Source: Streptomyces bathyalis
GTDB lineage: Bacteria > Actinomycetota > Actinomycetes > Streptomycetales > Streptomycetaceae
Assembly: GCF_015910445.1 (NCBI RefSeq)
Contig: NZ_CP048882.1
Coordinates: 3,472,001-3,536,000 of the forward strand
Reading direction: 5' to 3'
Length of the DNA stretch: 64,000 nucleotides
The notes under the pieces: model-generated
Told to the model about the DNA's origin: nothing
Databases searched by the model: none
The model's input: the letters and a program-made list of their open reading frames with translations, nothing else
Made by a program: the position numbers and the translations under genes
In this document: piece after piece, positions 1 through 9,133 of the stretch
How positions within the stretch are numbered: the first letter of the stretch is position 1
How the letters are laid out: each line of letters starts with the position of its first letter

Positions 1-891
1 TGCGCATGCACCGGCTCCGGGACGTCGAACGGCTCCGACGGCGAGGCATCAGGACGCAATCCGAACTCGGGAAGCCAGAAGTCCCTGTTCGCGGACAGCC
101 CCGTCACCGTCCTCGTGAAGAGCGACCAACCCGGCTTCAGCACGCCCTCGGGCGGCGAGAGCTACACGGGATTCGACGTCGCGCTCACGCACTTCCTCGC
201 CAGGGAGATCGGTTTCAAGGAGAGGCTGCGCAGTGTGCCCGGCGGCGAGCGGGAGCAGAGCCTGAGCAGGGGCCTCGGTGACCTCGCCATCGCGACGTAC
301 ACGATCACCGAAGCACGTGACGAGAAGATCGACTTCACCGCGCCCTATCTCAAGACCTACCAGGGAGTCCTCGTCCGCAAGGACAACACCGACATCAAGA
401 AGCTCGACGACGTCGCCGGAAAGCGGGTGTGCACCGCGACCGGAACGACCTCCGATCCGGGCAGCGCCCCCGGGCGCGGCGAGCGGGAGCAGATCGTCGA
501 CGCGATCGGACGGGACGCGGTAATCAAGCTGCGCAAGGACTACGACTCCTGCGTGAGCGCGCTCAGGACCGGAGTCGTCGACGCCGTCTGGACGGACAAG
601 GTGCTCCTCGAAGGCATCGCGGAGGCGGACGGCGGCCACGATGTGAAGGTGGTGGAGGACATCGCCATCGAGAGCCGCCAGTTCTACGGCATCGGCCTCC
701 CGGAAGGCCACGAGCGGGACTGCAGACGTATCAACGCCAGGCTGAAGAAGTTTCTCCGGCAGACATGGCGTGACACCTTCACGGATCACTTCCCGCGTAT
801 CGCCGCCGGCGGCCCGGGGTTCGAGCAGCAGTACAAGCCCACGGAACGCGAATTCAAGGCGTACGAGGCCAAGTCGTGCGGCGGCGCGTAG
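1..891 (+). CDS. Amino-acid ABC transporter substrate-binding lipoprotein, 5' partial
   Basis: The frame is open from the first base and stops with TAG at 889-891, so the true start lies before the window. The first visible residues read CACTGSGTSNG, a Cys-Gly/Ser-rich stretch as found just after a lipobox, so this is probably the mature start of a lipoprotein. The rest is a type 3 (glutamate/glutamine-like) periplasmic-binding fold: an entry strand with GFDVALTHFLA, then LAIATYTITEARDEKIDFTAPY, the family's usual ligand-binding segment, and a C-terminal lobe. Role by family: capture of an amino acid outside the membrane for an ABC importer. The internal GTG at 115 is not a credible start because it would remove the first strand. 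Its permease and ATPase genes must lie outside the window or elsewhere. Confidence 0.85.
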   Translation, partial: CACTGSGTSNGSDGEASGRNPNSGSQKSLFADSPVTVLVKSDQPGFSTPSGGESYTGFDVALTHFLAREIGFKERLRSVPGGEREQSLSRGLGDLAIATYTITEARDEKIDFTAPYLKTYQGVLVRKDNTDIKKLDDVAGKRVCTATGTTSDPGSAPGRGEREQIVDAIGRDAVIKLRKDYDSCVSALRTGVVDAVWTDKVLLEGIAEADGGHDVKVVEDIAIESRQFYGIGLPEGHERDCRRINARLKKFLRQTWRDTFTDHFPRIAAGGPGFEQQYKPTEREFKAYEAKSCGGA

Positions 892-926
892 CCGGGGAGC
901 CGAAGCCGGCGGAATCGGCTCCCCGG
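892..926 (+). terminator. Hairpin terminator after the binding-protein gene
   Basis: A perfect 12-bp inverted repeat (892-903 with 915-926, 11-base loop) starts immediately after the TAG stop. There is no U-run, which is common for actinobacterial terminators. Confidence 0.6.
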
Positions 927-1041
927 TCAGTGGCCCGTACGCAACGCGAACCGCCCTGCCGGGCCCGGAAGTTCACCGGGCCCGGCATCTGGACACACGA
1001 CGGTGAGGCCGCCGCGGCGCGGTAGCCGGGGCCGTCCCCGC

Positions 1042-2064
1042 TCAGCCCTCCAGCCGCACCGGCTGCCCCGAGCGTGCCGAGGCGTAGCCCGCCAGGGCGA
1101 TGCGCAGCGAGCGGAGCCCGGCCTCTCCGTCGGCGACCTGGACCGCGGAGTCGTCCCGCGTGCCGTGGAGGAACGCCCGGACCATCGCATCGTCGAGGTC
1201 GCTCCCCCACGGCAGCAGCACGCCCTCGCGGCGCGACTCGTCGAAGCCGGAGACGACCTGGCCGAAGGCGTCCATCTCCACCGTGGCCCGCTCGCCCACG
1301 AGTTGGAGTTCGAGACCGCCCCAGGTGGGGTGGTGGTCGGGATGGCTCCAGCTGCAGTCGATGGTGGCGACGGCGCCGTTGTCGTAGCGGACCGTCACGA
1401 GTCCGGCGGTCTCCACCCCGACGCCGTCGGCCTCGTACATGAGGTTGTTCGTCTGCGCGTAGACCTCTTCGGCGCGTGCGTCGCCGAACAGGTCGTCCAG
1501 GAGGTCGGCGATGTGCACGGTGTGGTCCATCAGGGCGCCGCCGCCGGCGAGCCGGGGATCGGTGAACCAGGCGCGGGCGTCCGCCGGTAGCCGTCCGTTG
1601 TTCGCCCCGGCGACGGTCAGCACCCGGCCTGTGCCGCCGCCGCGCACCGCCTCCCGCAGCGCCGCGTAGGCGGGGCTGAAGCGCACGGGGTAGGCGACGC
1701 CGAGCCGTACGCCTGCCTCACGGCAGGCCGCGACCATCGCCTCGCCGTCCTCCACGGTGGTGGCCAGCGGCTTCTCGCAGAGCACGTCCACGCCGTGCTT
1801 CGCGGCGAGTTCGACGAGCGGCCGGTGCCGGGAGTTCTCGGCGGCGACGACGACCGCGTCCGGCCCCCAGTCGAACACCTCCTGGTAGGTGCCGGCGTAA
1901 GGGACCCCGAGCCGCTCGGCCAGCGCGCTGCCGCGCACCTCGCCCGCGGGTGCCGACCCGCCGTCCGGGTCGCTGGTGAGGACCTCGACGCCGTCCATTC
2001 CGCGGAGCAGCTTCGCGTAGCCCGCCGCGTGTACGTGGGCGAACGAGAGCACGCCGACCTTCAT
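1042..2064 (-). CDS. Gfo/Idh/MocA-family NAD(P)-dependent oxidoreductase
   Basis: 340 aa. An N-terminal Rossmann fold begins MKVGVLSF. The family's CEKP motif (CEKPLATTVED) around residue 100 is followed by the C-terminal alpha/beta domain with VRFSPAYAALREA and a GGGALMDHTVHIADLL helix that usually supplies the catalytic His. These enzymes oxidise or reduce sugars, inositols or sugar acids. The ATG at 2062-2064 overlaps the TGA of the preceding gene (ATGA), so the two dehydrogenases are translationally coupled and are the last two genes of the sugar-import operon. A longer in-frame extension to 2430 overlaps the upstream gene and is rejected. The substrate cannot be read from sequence. Confidence 0.88.
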   Translation of the reverse strand: MKVGVLSFAHVHAAGYAKLLRGMDGVEVLTSDPDGGSAPAGEVRGSALAERLGVPYAGTYQEVFDWGPDAVVVAAENSRHRPLVELAAKHGVDVLCEKPLATTVEDGEAMVAACREAGVRLGVAYPVRFSPAYAALREAVRGGGTGRVLTVAGANNGRLPADARAWFTDPRLAGGGALMDHTVHIADLLDDLFGDARAEEVYAQTNNLMYEADGVGVETAGLVTVRYDNGAVATIDCSWSHPDHHPTWGGLELQLVGERATVEMDAFGQVVSGFDESRREGVLLPWGSDLDDAMVRAFLHGTRDDSAVQVADGEAGLRSLRIALAGYASARSGQPVRLEG

Positions 2065-3116
2065 CGGGCCACCTCCCTGGTCTCCTGCGCCCCTTGGGCT
2101 CCGGCGGCCCCGTCGTTGCCGCTGCCGGTGTCGACCGCCCGTCCCGTGCGCGCCGATTCGGCCGCGGCGAGGGCGATGCGTACCGCGGCCAGTCCGTCCA
2201 GTGCGGTCACCCGCGGGGCCGGGCCGCCCCGGACCGCTTCCGCGAACTCGCGCAGCTCGGTGAGGAAGGGGCTCTCGGTGAGGTTCGTCGCGGGGATGCC
2301 CTCGCCGTCGGCGGCTCCGCCCTGCGAGATCACGCGGAACGCCTTGGTCCGCGCGGAGTCGTGCTGGAGCACCCCGCCTCGTCCGGCGATGCGGAAGGTC
2401 GTGCGGAACTGGGAGTCGGGCAGACCCCATACGCCGTGCACGTGGCTGATCGCGCCCGACGCGTGGGTCAGCACCGCGGTGGCCGAGGCGACGCAGCCCG
2501 CCGGGGCGGGTGCCTCCTGGTGTCCCCGCACATGGGCGTACACCCGGGTCACCTCACCCGCCAGCAGCCGCGCGAAGTCGAAGTCGTGGATCATCTGGTC
2601 CACGAGCAGACCGCCGGAGAGCGACGGGTCGGCGAACCACGGCGACCAGACCGGGTAGGTGCCCGTCCGCGTGAAGCGCAGTACCGCAGGCTCCCCGACC
2701 GCACCGCCGGCTACGGCCTTCGCCATGGCCGCGTACTCGGGGAAGTACCGCACCACATGTGCCGGGAAGAGCAGGACGCCCGCCCGCTCGGCCTCCGCGA
2801 TCATCTCCTCGACGTCCTCCGCGGTGAGCGCGAGCGGCTTCTCACAGGCGACGTGACGTCCGGCGCGCAGAGCCGCGAGGGCGACCTCCCGATGGGTGTG
2901 GGTGGGGGTGCAGACGTCGACCGCCTCGGCCACCTCCAGGAGTTCAGCGAGGCTGCTCGCCGCCCGCACGCCCTGCTGCGCGTACTGCGCGGCGAGTCTC
3001 CCTCCGCTGTCGTCGGGGGTGAACACGGTGACCCGTGCTCCCAGCTCGAGCCACGCGGGCAGATGGGCGCGGGCGATGCCGCCCGCGCCGATGAGCCCCA
3101 CTGCGAGTTCCGGCAT
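2061..3116 (-). CDS. Gfo/Idh/MocA-family NAD(P)-dependent oxidoreductase
   Basis: 351 aa. The N-terminal MPELAVGLIGAGGIARAHLP is a clear dinucleotide-binding GxGxxA segment. The EKP motif (CEKPLALTAEDVEE) lies near residue 95 and the catalytic-domain helix is GGLLVDQMIHDFDFARLL. It follows the permease gene by 88 bp on the same strand and overlaps the next dehydrogenase by 4 bp. It is likely a catabolic dehydrogenase for the sugar or sugar acid imported by the adjacent ABC system, perhaps acting in sequence with its paralogue downstream. No strong Shine-Dalgarno stands directly before the ATG; the nearest purine run is about 15 bases away. Confidence 0.88.
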   Translation of the reverse strand: MPELAVGLIGAGGIARAHLPAWLELGARVTVFTPDDSGGRLAAQYAQQGVRAASSLAELLEVAEAVDVCTPTHTHREVALAALRAGRHVACEKPLALTAEDVEEMIAEAERAGVLLFPAHVVRYFPEYAAMAKAVAGGAVGEPAVLRFTRTGTYPVWSPWFADPSLSGGLLVDQMIHDFDFARLLAGEVTRVYAHVRGHQEAPAPAGCVASATAVLTHASGAISHVHGVWGLPDSQFRTTFRIAGRGGVLQHDSARTKAFRVISQGGAADGEGIPATNLTESPFLTELREFAEAVRGGPAPRVTALDGLAAVRIALAAAESARTGRAVDTGSGNDGAAGAQGAQETREVAR

Positions 3117-3204
3117 AGGGGAGTGACTGCCTTCCTTTGTCGGGGGTGCGGATGCGAGGTGACGGGCCGAGGGGCGGTGCCGGCGGGTCCTGGGGCCCGG
3201 CGGT

Positions 3205-4131
3205 TCAGCCCTTCGAACCGCTAAGCGCGATTCCCTGGACGAAGTGGCGCTGGAGCAGCACGTAGAGGAGCAGCATCGGGAGGCTGGCGATGACCGAACC
3301 AGCCATCATGACCGGGTAGTTGGTCATGAACTGCCCCTCCAGGGAGATCAGTCCGGCACTGACCGGCGCCTTCGCCGGGTCGGTGTTGACCACCAGCGGC
3401 CACAGCAGGTCGTTCCACGACCACATCGCCGTGATGACGGCGAGAGCCGCGAGCGCCGGCCGTACGAGCGGGAGCATGATGCTCCAGAAGATCCGGAAGG
3501 GCCCGGCCCCGTCGATGCGGGCGGCCTCCTCCAGCTCCCTCGGCAGCGCGAGGAAGAACTGCCGCAGCAGGAACGTGCCGAACGCGCTGAACATGCCGGG
3601 CAGGAAGAGCGCGGGGACGCTGTTGAGCAGCCCCAGCTTCATCATGATCTCGTGCTGGGGGAGCACGAGAAGCTGCGGCGGCACCATCAGCACCGACAGG
3701 AAGACCGCGAACAGCAGGTTCCTGCCGCGGAATTGGAGCCGCGCGAAGGCGTAGGCCGCGAGCGAGCAGAAGACCAGCTGCCCGAGTGTCCTGCCGGCCG
3801 TGTTCAGAAGGCTGTTGGTGAGCATCTCCGCGAACGGCACGGCGGTGAAGACCTGTTCGAACGCCGCCCAGTTCCACGCCTCGGGCAGGATCGTCGGAGG
3901 CACGCGTACCGCCTCCGGCATGGTCTTGAACGCGGTCAGCAGCTGCCACAGGAACGGGAAGATCATGGCGAGCGCACCCAGCGAAAGGACCGCGTGGGTG
4001 GCGACGGATGCCGGGTCGAACCTCCGGCCGCGCGCCGGGCGCCCGGATGCCGCAGCCGCGGGGGCCGCCGGGTCGCGTGTCGTCGCCACTGCCGCCGCGG
4101 CGGCCGGTGTCACGGGGGCCGGTTCAGGCAT
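3205..4131 (-). CDS. Carbohydrate ABC transporter permease, MalG/UgpE type
   Basis: 308 aa with a long Ala/Pro/Arg-rich cytoplasmic N-terminus (about 45 residues) before six predicted membrane helices. The ABC-2 binding-protein-dependent permease loop reads EEAARIDGAGPFRIFWSIMLP, the EAA motif that contacts the ATPase. It ends ALSGSKG, typical of the MalG family. The start overlaps the stop of the partner permease by 8 bp, and AGAGGTG stands 9 bases before the ATG. Together with the partner permease and the binding lipoprotein it forms a CUT1-type sugar importer. No ATPase gene is present in the cluster. Confidence 0.92.
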   Translation of the reverse strand: MPEPAPVTPAAAAAVATTRDPAAPAAAASGRPARGRRFDPASVATHAVLSLGALAMIFPFLWQLLTAFKTMPEAVRVPPTILPEAWNWAAFEQVFTAVPFAEMLTNSLLNTAGRTLGQLVFCSLAAYAFARLQFRGRNLLFAVFLSVLMVPPQLLVLPQHEIMMKLGLLNSVPALFLPGMFSAFGTFLLRQFFLALPRELEEAARIDGAGPFRIFWSIMLPLVRPALAALAVITAMWSWNDLLWPLVVNTDPAKAPVSAGLISLEGQFMTNYPVMMAGSVIASLPMLLLYVLLQRHFVQGIALSGSKG

Positions 4132-5110
4132 AGTGCACCCACCTCTTCTGGAACCGGAACTGCAGGTAAGTGAGCGCCGCTATCAGCAGCATGAGGAGGA
4201 AGGCGAGGGCCGCGGCCGCGCCCTGGGAGTTCTCGTCGAAGGCCCATTTGAAGAAGAGCGTCACGATGGACTGCGTCTCCCCGAGCGCCGGGTTCTCGGG
4301 GCTCATCATCACGAAGATCAGGTCGAACTGCTGGAGCGAGTTGATCACGCAGATCACCGAGGCGAAGAAGATGCTCGGGCTCAGCAGCGGCAGCGTGATG
4401 CGGAAGAAGCGGCGCAGGGGCCCGGCGCCGTCGATCTCGGCTGCCTCGTAGTAGTCGCGCGGTATGGCCTTCACGCCCGCGGTGAAAATGATCAGGTAGT
4501 AGCCGATGTGGGACCAGATCATCACGATGCCGATCGCGTACACGGCGGTCGAGGGGTCGGAGACCCAGTACCGCCCGTCGACGCCGATCCACGACAGCGC
4601 CTCGTTGACCATGCCGAAGTCGCCGTTGTAGAGCCAGTTCCAGACCAGGCCCACGGCCGCGGGGAGCGTCACGAACGGCATGAAGTACAGCGCCCGGTAG
4701 ACGGGTACGCCCCGTAGCCCGCGCCGGTTCATCAGCTCGGCCAGCACGATGGCGACGGGCAGCGTCATCAGCCCCATCACCATGTACAGCACGGTGTTGC
4801 CCAGCGCCCTGCCGACGGTGACGTCCCGCACCACGCGCTCGTAGTTCTCGCCGCCCACCCACGAGTTGCCGCCGAAGGCACCGAACGAGGTGAAGCTGAA
4901 CCAGAACGTCTCCAGCAGCGGCCAGATGTAGAAGACGAGGAAGCCCAGCGCGATGGGCGCGATGAAGAGGTACGCGGCACGCTGCGACCGCCGGCCGCCC
5001 TTGGCGCCGGCGCCCGCGCCGCCCGCCGGTGAACGGCCGTCGCCGCGACCGCTGTTGCGGAGGCGCCGTTCGGCCTGCTGCGCCCCGGCCGTGGAGGGAA
5101 AGACAGCCAT
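4124..5110 (-). CDS. Carbohydrate ABC transporter permease, MalF/UgpA type
   Basis: 328 aa. It has a Gly/Ala-rich N-terminal tail, a first helix at AAYLFIAPIALGFLVFYIWP, five further helices, and the EAA loop YEAAEIDGAGPLRRFFRITLP. It is the first permease of the CUT1-type importer. It starts one base after the stop of the binding-protein gene (5112) and overlaps the second permease by 8 bp, so all three are one transcription unit. Confidence 0.92.
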   Translation of the reverse strand: MAVFPSTAGAQQAERRLRNSGRGDGRSPAGGAGAGAKGGRRSQRAAYLFIAPIALGFLVFYIWPLLETFWFSFTSFGAFGGNSWVGGENYERVVRDVTVGRALGNTVLYMVMGLMTLPVAIVLAELMNRRGLRGVPVYRALYFMPFVTLPAAVGLVWNWLYNGDFGMVNEALSWIGVDGRYWVSDPSTAVYAIGIVMIWSHIGYYLIIFTAGVKAIPRDYYEAAEIDGAGPLRRFFRITLPLLSPSIFFASVICVINSLQQFDLIFVMMSPENPALGETQSIVTLFFKWAFDENSQGAAAALAFLLMLLIAALTYLQFRFQKRWVHYA

Positions 5111-5111
5111 G

Positions 5112-6380
5112 TCACTTCTCCTGTTCCAGGGCGAGGTCCATCTGCCGGCCCAGGGTGCGCGAGGCGTCCTCGATGCCGCCCTTGCCGGTGAACGGGCCTC
5201 CCAGCAGCTGCGGTTGGAGGTTCTCCCACACCGTCGTGTACTTCGAGGCCGGGTAGGGGACGGCGTAGTCGAGCATGTCGGTGAAGACCTTCAGGTCGAA
5301 CTCCGGCATCGACTTCACCCAGGCGTCCTGCGTGCCTTCGTACGAGGAGATCGTCACGCCCTCGCGCGCCTGGATCTCGGCGGCCTTCCGCGAGCCGAGG
5401 AACCTCACGAACTCCCACGCCGCCTCGGTGTTGGGGCTCTTTCCGGAAATGGCGTTGGCCAGGCCGTGGATGGTGGTCCCGCGTTCGCGTCCCTTCGGCA
5501 GCACGGCGACAGCGCCGTGGTCCTTGATCGCGGGCTCCGCGTACATCTGCGAGGCCATCGCGGAGAGGTCGTAGTTCATCGCGACCTTCTCCGACAGATA
5601 CAGCTGTCGGCCCCTCGTGTCGGTCATCGCGCTCTGCGAGGGCGAGTGGCCGCGGTCGATCAGGTCGGTCCAGAAGCGCAGTCCGTCGATGGTCCGCGGG
5701 TCGCCGAAGCCGGACCGCCCGTCGCGGATGACGTAACCCCCGGCCTGGGCAATGGAGTTGTAGTAGGTGTACTGCCTGCTCATCTCGGCGGCGATGCCAT
5801 GCACACCCGCACGCGGGTCGGTCAGCTCTGCCGCCGCGTCCCGGACCGTGTCCCAGGTCCAGCTCTCGTCCGGGTACTTGATGCCGGCCTTGTCGAAGAG
5901 CTCCTTGTTGTACCAGAGTCCGATCGTGTCGAAGTCCTTCGGCATCGCGTAGCGAGTGCGCTCGTAGGTGTACATCCGCAGCAGCTCCTCCGGATGAACG
6001 CCCATGTCGAACCCGTCGCGTTCGATGAAGGGATCCAGCGGCTCCAGAACGCCCTCCGAGGCGTACAGCTGGAGATTCACCGCGTTCATCCAGAACACGT
6101 CCGGTGCGGAGCCGCCGCGCATGGCGGTCTTGAGGGTCGTCCAGTACGAGGTGAAAGGCGTGACCTGGATGCTGACGGAGATCTTCGGGTGCTCCGCCTC
6201 GAATGCCTTGATGATCTTCTCCATGCCGGCGACCTGGAGCTGGTCCCACATCCCGTACGAGATGGTGGTGCGGCCGCCGGAGGTGCGCGCGGACGCACCT
6301 CCCGCGGAACAGCCCGTGGCCGCGCCGGCGGCGACCGGCGTTGCGGCCAGCGCTCCGGCGAGCAGTGTTCTCCTTCGCAT
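5112..6380 (-). CDS. Sugar ABC transporter substrate-binding lipoprotein
   Basis: 422 aa. The signal sequence MRRRTLLAGALA ends in a lipobox with Cys24 (AATGC); the Arg triplet followed by TLL suggests a Tat-type lipoprotein signal. The mature part is a class 1 extracellular solute-binding domain: ISYGMWDQLQVAGMEKIIKAF, SAPDVFWMNAVNLQLYASEG and ARTLGRQMDLAL at the end match the MalE/UgpB family. It captures a sugar or oligosaccharide for the two permeases directly downstream. It is the first gene of the operon and lies 106 bp after the ROK regulator gene, on the same strand. Confidence 0.92.
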   Translation of the reverse strand: MRRRTLLAGALAATPVAAGAATGCSAGGASARTSGGRTTISYGMWDQLQVAGMEKIIKAFEAEHPKISVSIQVTPFTSYWTTLKTAMRGGSAPDVFWMNAVNLQLYASEGVLEPLDPFIERDGFDMGVHPEELLRMYTYERTRYAMPKDFDTIGLWYNKELFDKAGIKYPDESWTWDTVRDAAAELTDPRAGVHGIAAEMSRQYTYYNSIAQAGGYVIRDGRSGFGDPRTIDGLRFWTDLIDRGHSPSQSAMTDTRGRQLYLSEKVAMNYDLSAMASQMYAEPAIKDHGAVAVLPKGRERGTTIHGLANAISGKSPNTEAAWEFVRFLGSRKAAEIQAREGVTISSYEGTQDAWVKSMPEFDLKVFTDMLDYAVPYPASKYTTVWENLQPQLLGGPFTGKGGIEDASRTLGRQMDLALEQEK

Positions 6381-6428
6381 CGGGGACTCCCGGGGACGGT
6401 GTGGGCACGGGGAGGGTGAGGGGCGGGG

Positions 6429-6447
6429 TCCGGACGAGGTGTCCGGA
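6429..6447. promoter_or_regulatory. Inverted repeat before the sugar-transport operon
   Basis: TCCGGAC-GAGGT-GTCCGGA: perfect 7-bp arms with a 5-bp spacer, in the 106-bp gap between the ROK gene and the sugar-binding-protein gene. It could be an operator for the ROK protein or a weak terminator. Placement about 50 bp before the ATG favours an operator. Confidence 0.35.
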
Positions 6448-6486
6448 GCTGATTCGTGAACGGCAGGCGGTCCGGGCGAACTTGGC

Positions 6487-7707
6487 TCAGCGGATCGTGG
6501 ACGGCGGCACGGAGGGCAGAGGTCCGGTGGCGTCGGAGAGCAGGGCTTCGACGCTGTCGAGCGCCTTGCGCACGGCGCCGAGCGCCACGCCCTGCTCGCC
6601 CAGCGTGCTGACGGTGATGCGCGGCACGTGCAAGGGAACGTCCAGCGCGACGTCCCGCAGATGCTGAGTGAGCAGCGGGGTCAGCGCCTCCCCGACGGGG
6701 GTCATCCCGCCGGAGAGAACGACGAGTTCGGGATCGACGGCGAGGAGAAGCGCCCCGATCCCGGGTGCGAGCCGGGCCGCGTAGCGGTCGAGGACTTCGA
6801 GCGCGTCCGGGTCCCGCTCGCCGGCGGCGCGGGCCAGCGCCGCGACGTCAGACTCTTCCCCTGCCTCCGGCGGGGAGACCCCGACCCCTGCCTTTGCCGA
6901 AGAGACGGCATTGCGGCGCTCGCCCCGCCAGGACAGTGCCTTGTGGGCATGTGCGAGTCCGAGTCCGCGGTGCAGCCCGAGTTCACCGGCCCAGCCGCGG
7001 TGACCGCGGTGGAGCCGGCCGCCGAGCAGCACGCCGCACGACGAGCGGTGGCCGATCAGCAGACACACGACGTCGTCGGCGAGTTGGGCGGCGCCCTGCC
7101 AGTGTTCGGCGAGGGTGGCCAGGTTGACGTCGTTCTCGGCGAGTATCCGGCAGGGGAAGGATTCGCCGAGCCTGCGCGCCAGTTCGAAGTCCGACCACTC
7201 CGGCACGATCACCGAAGTGATGCGGCCCGTCTCGCCGACGACTCCCGGCACCCCGACGCACAGGGCCCAGAGTTCGTCCGGGTGCACCTTCTGCTCGTCG
7301 AGGAAGCGTGCGACGCGGGCACGGAGGAAGGCGAGGCGTTCCGCACCGCCCATGTCCGGGTCCATCTCCTCGCGTTCGCTCGCCATGATGTCGCCGGCCA
7401 GGTCGGAGAGCAGCAGCACGATCTTGTGCAGCCCGATGTCGACGCCGACGACCCGTCCCGCCTCGCCCCGGAACCGGAAGCGCCGGGCCGGACGGCCGGA
7501 GCGTCCCGCCACAGGGTCGGACGCCTCGGTGAGCCAGCCCTGCGCAGTCAGCTCCTCGACGACCTGGTCGACGGTGGGACGCGACAGCCCGGTGGCGGCG
7601 GCGAGTTGGCTGAGCGACTGCGGACGGCCCGGCCCCTGGGAGCGCAGGAAACGCAGCACGGCGATCGTGTTCAACCGCCGCAGAGCGGCCAGGTCGTGGC
7701 CTCGCAT
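6487..7707 (-). CDS. ROK-family transcriptional regulator (NagC/XylR type)
   Basis: 406 aa from ATG 7705-7707, chosen because AGGAGG stands 8 bases upstream; the longer frame to 7812 has no such signal. The N-terminal winged helix (about residues 5-75) reads LAAATGLSRPTVDQVVEEL. The ROK sugar-kinase-like domain carries VGVDIGLHKIVLLLSDL and a terminal LVVLSGGMTPVGEAL segment. The usual Cys-rich zinc motif after the GEL(G) turn (here GWAGELGLHRGLG) is absent and replaced by a Ser/Ala/Pro-rich linker. Family role: sugar-responsive repressor. It is placed to control the downstream ABC operon and the divergent dehydrogenase at 7885. Confidence 0.87.
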   Translation of the reverse strand: MRGHDLAALRRLNTIAVLRFLRSQGPGRPQSLSQLAAATGLSRPTVDQVVEELTAQGWLTEASDPVAGRSGRPARRFRFRGEAGRVVGVDIGLHKIVLLLSDLAGDIMASEREEMDPDMGGAERLAFLRARVARFLDEQKVHPDELWALCVGVPGVVGETGRITSVIVPEWSDFELARRLGESFPCRILAENDVNLATLAEHWQGAAQLADDVVCLLIGHRSSCGVLLGGRLHRGHRGWAGELGLHRGLGLAHAHKALSWRGERRNAVSSAKAGVGVSPPEAGEESDVAALARAAGERDPDALEVLDRYAARLAPGIGALLLAVDPELVVLSGGMTPVGEALTPLLTQHLRDVALDVPLHVPRITVSTLGEQGVALGAVRKALDSVEALLSDATGPLPSVPPSTIR

Positions 7708-7884
7708 CCCGTGCACCTCCTCCGCCCGAGCAGGGTCCGGTCCCTCACGGGCCGGGGCCCGTGAGGCCCGTCCCGTCACTTGTACGGATTGATTGATTGA
7801 GGACTGTTGCATAAACGCGAGCGGGCGTGAAGGCTTCCGACCGGGTAATTACGAAGGACTCCTGGATATGAGTGAGGGCGGACC

Positions 7885-9069
7885 ATGACGAGCGGCGACC
7901 TGCGGATAGGAGTCGTGGGCGTGGGCGAGAGGGCCGTGCTGGCGTCGCACGCCCACCACCCCGGAGCCGGGGCACGCGTCGTGGCCTGCGCCGACCCGCA
8001 TCCGCGCGGGCAGGAGGCGGCGCGCACGCTCTTCGGCCCCGAAGTGCCCGTGCACCAGGGGCATGAGGAGATGCTGGCGGCCGGCGGGCTCGACGCCGTC
8101 ATGGTCCTCTCCCCCGACCATCTCCACGCGCGCTGCGTGCTCGACGCGCTGCGCGCCGGCGTCGCCGTCTTCGTCGAGAAGCCGCTCGCCATCACCACGG
8201 ACGACTGCGACCTGGTCCTGCGCACCGCGAGAACGACGGGCAGCCGCCTGTACGTCGGCCACAATCTGCGGCACGCGCCCTTCGTCCGCCGGATGCGGCA
8301 ACTCGTCCTGGACGGGGCGGTCGGGCGGGTGCGGGCCGTGTGGTGCCGCCACTTCGTCGGCCACGGGGGCGACTTCTACTTCAAGGACTGGCACGCGGAA
8401 CGGCGCAACACCACGAGCCTGCTGCTGCAGAAGGGCGCGCACGACCTGGACGTCATCCACTGGCTCGCCGGGGGTTCCCTGCGCCGGGTGACGGCGGTCG
8501 GCGAACTCGCCGTCTACGGCGGCATATCCGACCGGCGCGACCGCGGCGGCGAGCGCATGTCGGAGTGGCACGACCCCGAGGCGAACTGGCCGCCGACGTC
8601 GCTGCGCGGGCTCAACCCGGTCGTCGACGTCGAGGACATCAGCATGCTGCACGGCCGCACCGACAACGGCGTGCTCGTCAGCTACGAGCAGTGCCACTTC
8701 ACGCCCGACTACTGGCGCAACTACACGGTGATCGGCGACCACGGACGCCTGGAGAACTTCGGCGACCTCGACGGATCGGTCATCAAGGTCTGGAACTCCC
8801 GCCGCTCCGGCTACCGCGACGACGCCGATCTGACCGTGCCCGTACCGCGGGCGGAGGGGATGCACGGCGGAGCAGACCGCCTCTTGGTGGAGGAGTTCCT
8901 CCGCTTCGCGGCGGCCGGCGGACCGACGGAGACCTCGCCGCTCGCGGCACGTGAGGCGGTCGCGGCGGGGCACGCTGCCGCGACGTCGCTGCGCTCGGGG
9001 AGCGTTCCTGTCGAAGTGCCGCCGCTTCCTGAGGAGTTGGTGTCCTACTACGCACAGGGACAGCCCTGA
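7885..9069 (+). CDS. Gfo/Idh/MocA-family NAD(P)-dependent oxidoreductase
   Basis: 394 aa. The Rossmann start is LRIGVVGVGERAVLA, the EKP motif (VEKPLAITTDD) lies near residue 100, and the C-terminal part has a long insertion around GERMSEWHDPEANWPPTSLRG, so it belongs to a different subfamily from the two paralogues at 1042 and 2061. It is divergent from the ROK gene across 177 bp, so both may share an operator. Probable role: oxidation or epimerisation of a sugar derivative that enters through the neighbouring transporter. Confidence 0.87.
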   Translation: MTSGDLRIGVVGVGERAVLASHAHHPGAGARVVACADPHPRGQEAARTLFGPEVPVHQGHEEMLAAGGLDAVMVLSPDHLHARCVLDALRAGVAVFVEKPLAITTDDCDLVLRTARTTGSRLYVGHNLRHAPFVRRMRQLVLDGAVGRVRAVWCRHFVGHGGDFYFKDWHAERRNTTSLLLQKGAHDLDVIHWLAGGSLRRVTAVGELAVYGGISDRRDRGGERMSEWHDPEANWPPTSLRGLNPVVDVEDISMLHGRTDNGVLVSYEQCHFTPDYWRNYTVIGDHGRLENFGDLDGSVIKVWNSRRSGYRDDADLTVPVPRAEGMHGGADRLLVEEFLRFAAAGGPTETSPLAAREAVAAGHAAATSLRSGSVPVEVPPLPEELVSYYAQGQP

Positions 9070-9133
9070 GAAAGGCAACGGGCGCCACACGACGTCGAGT
9101 TGTGGACGGGGCGTGCGGGGGAATGCTCCCCGC

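Noticed and set aside
3244..4173. 309-codon plus-strand frame opposite the permease gene
   Set aside because: Glu/Arg/His-rich shadow of a membrane protein gene; no family.
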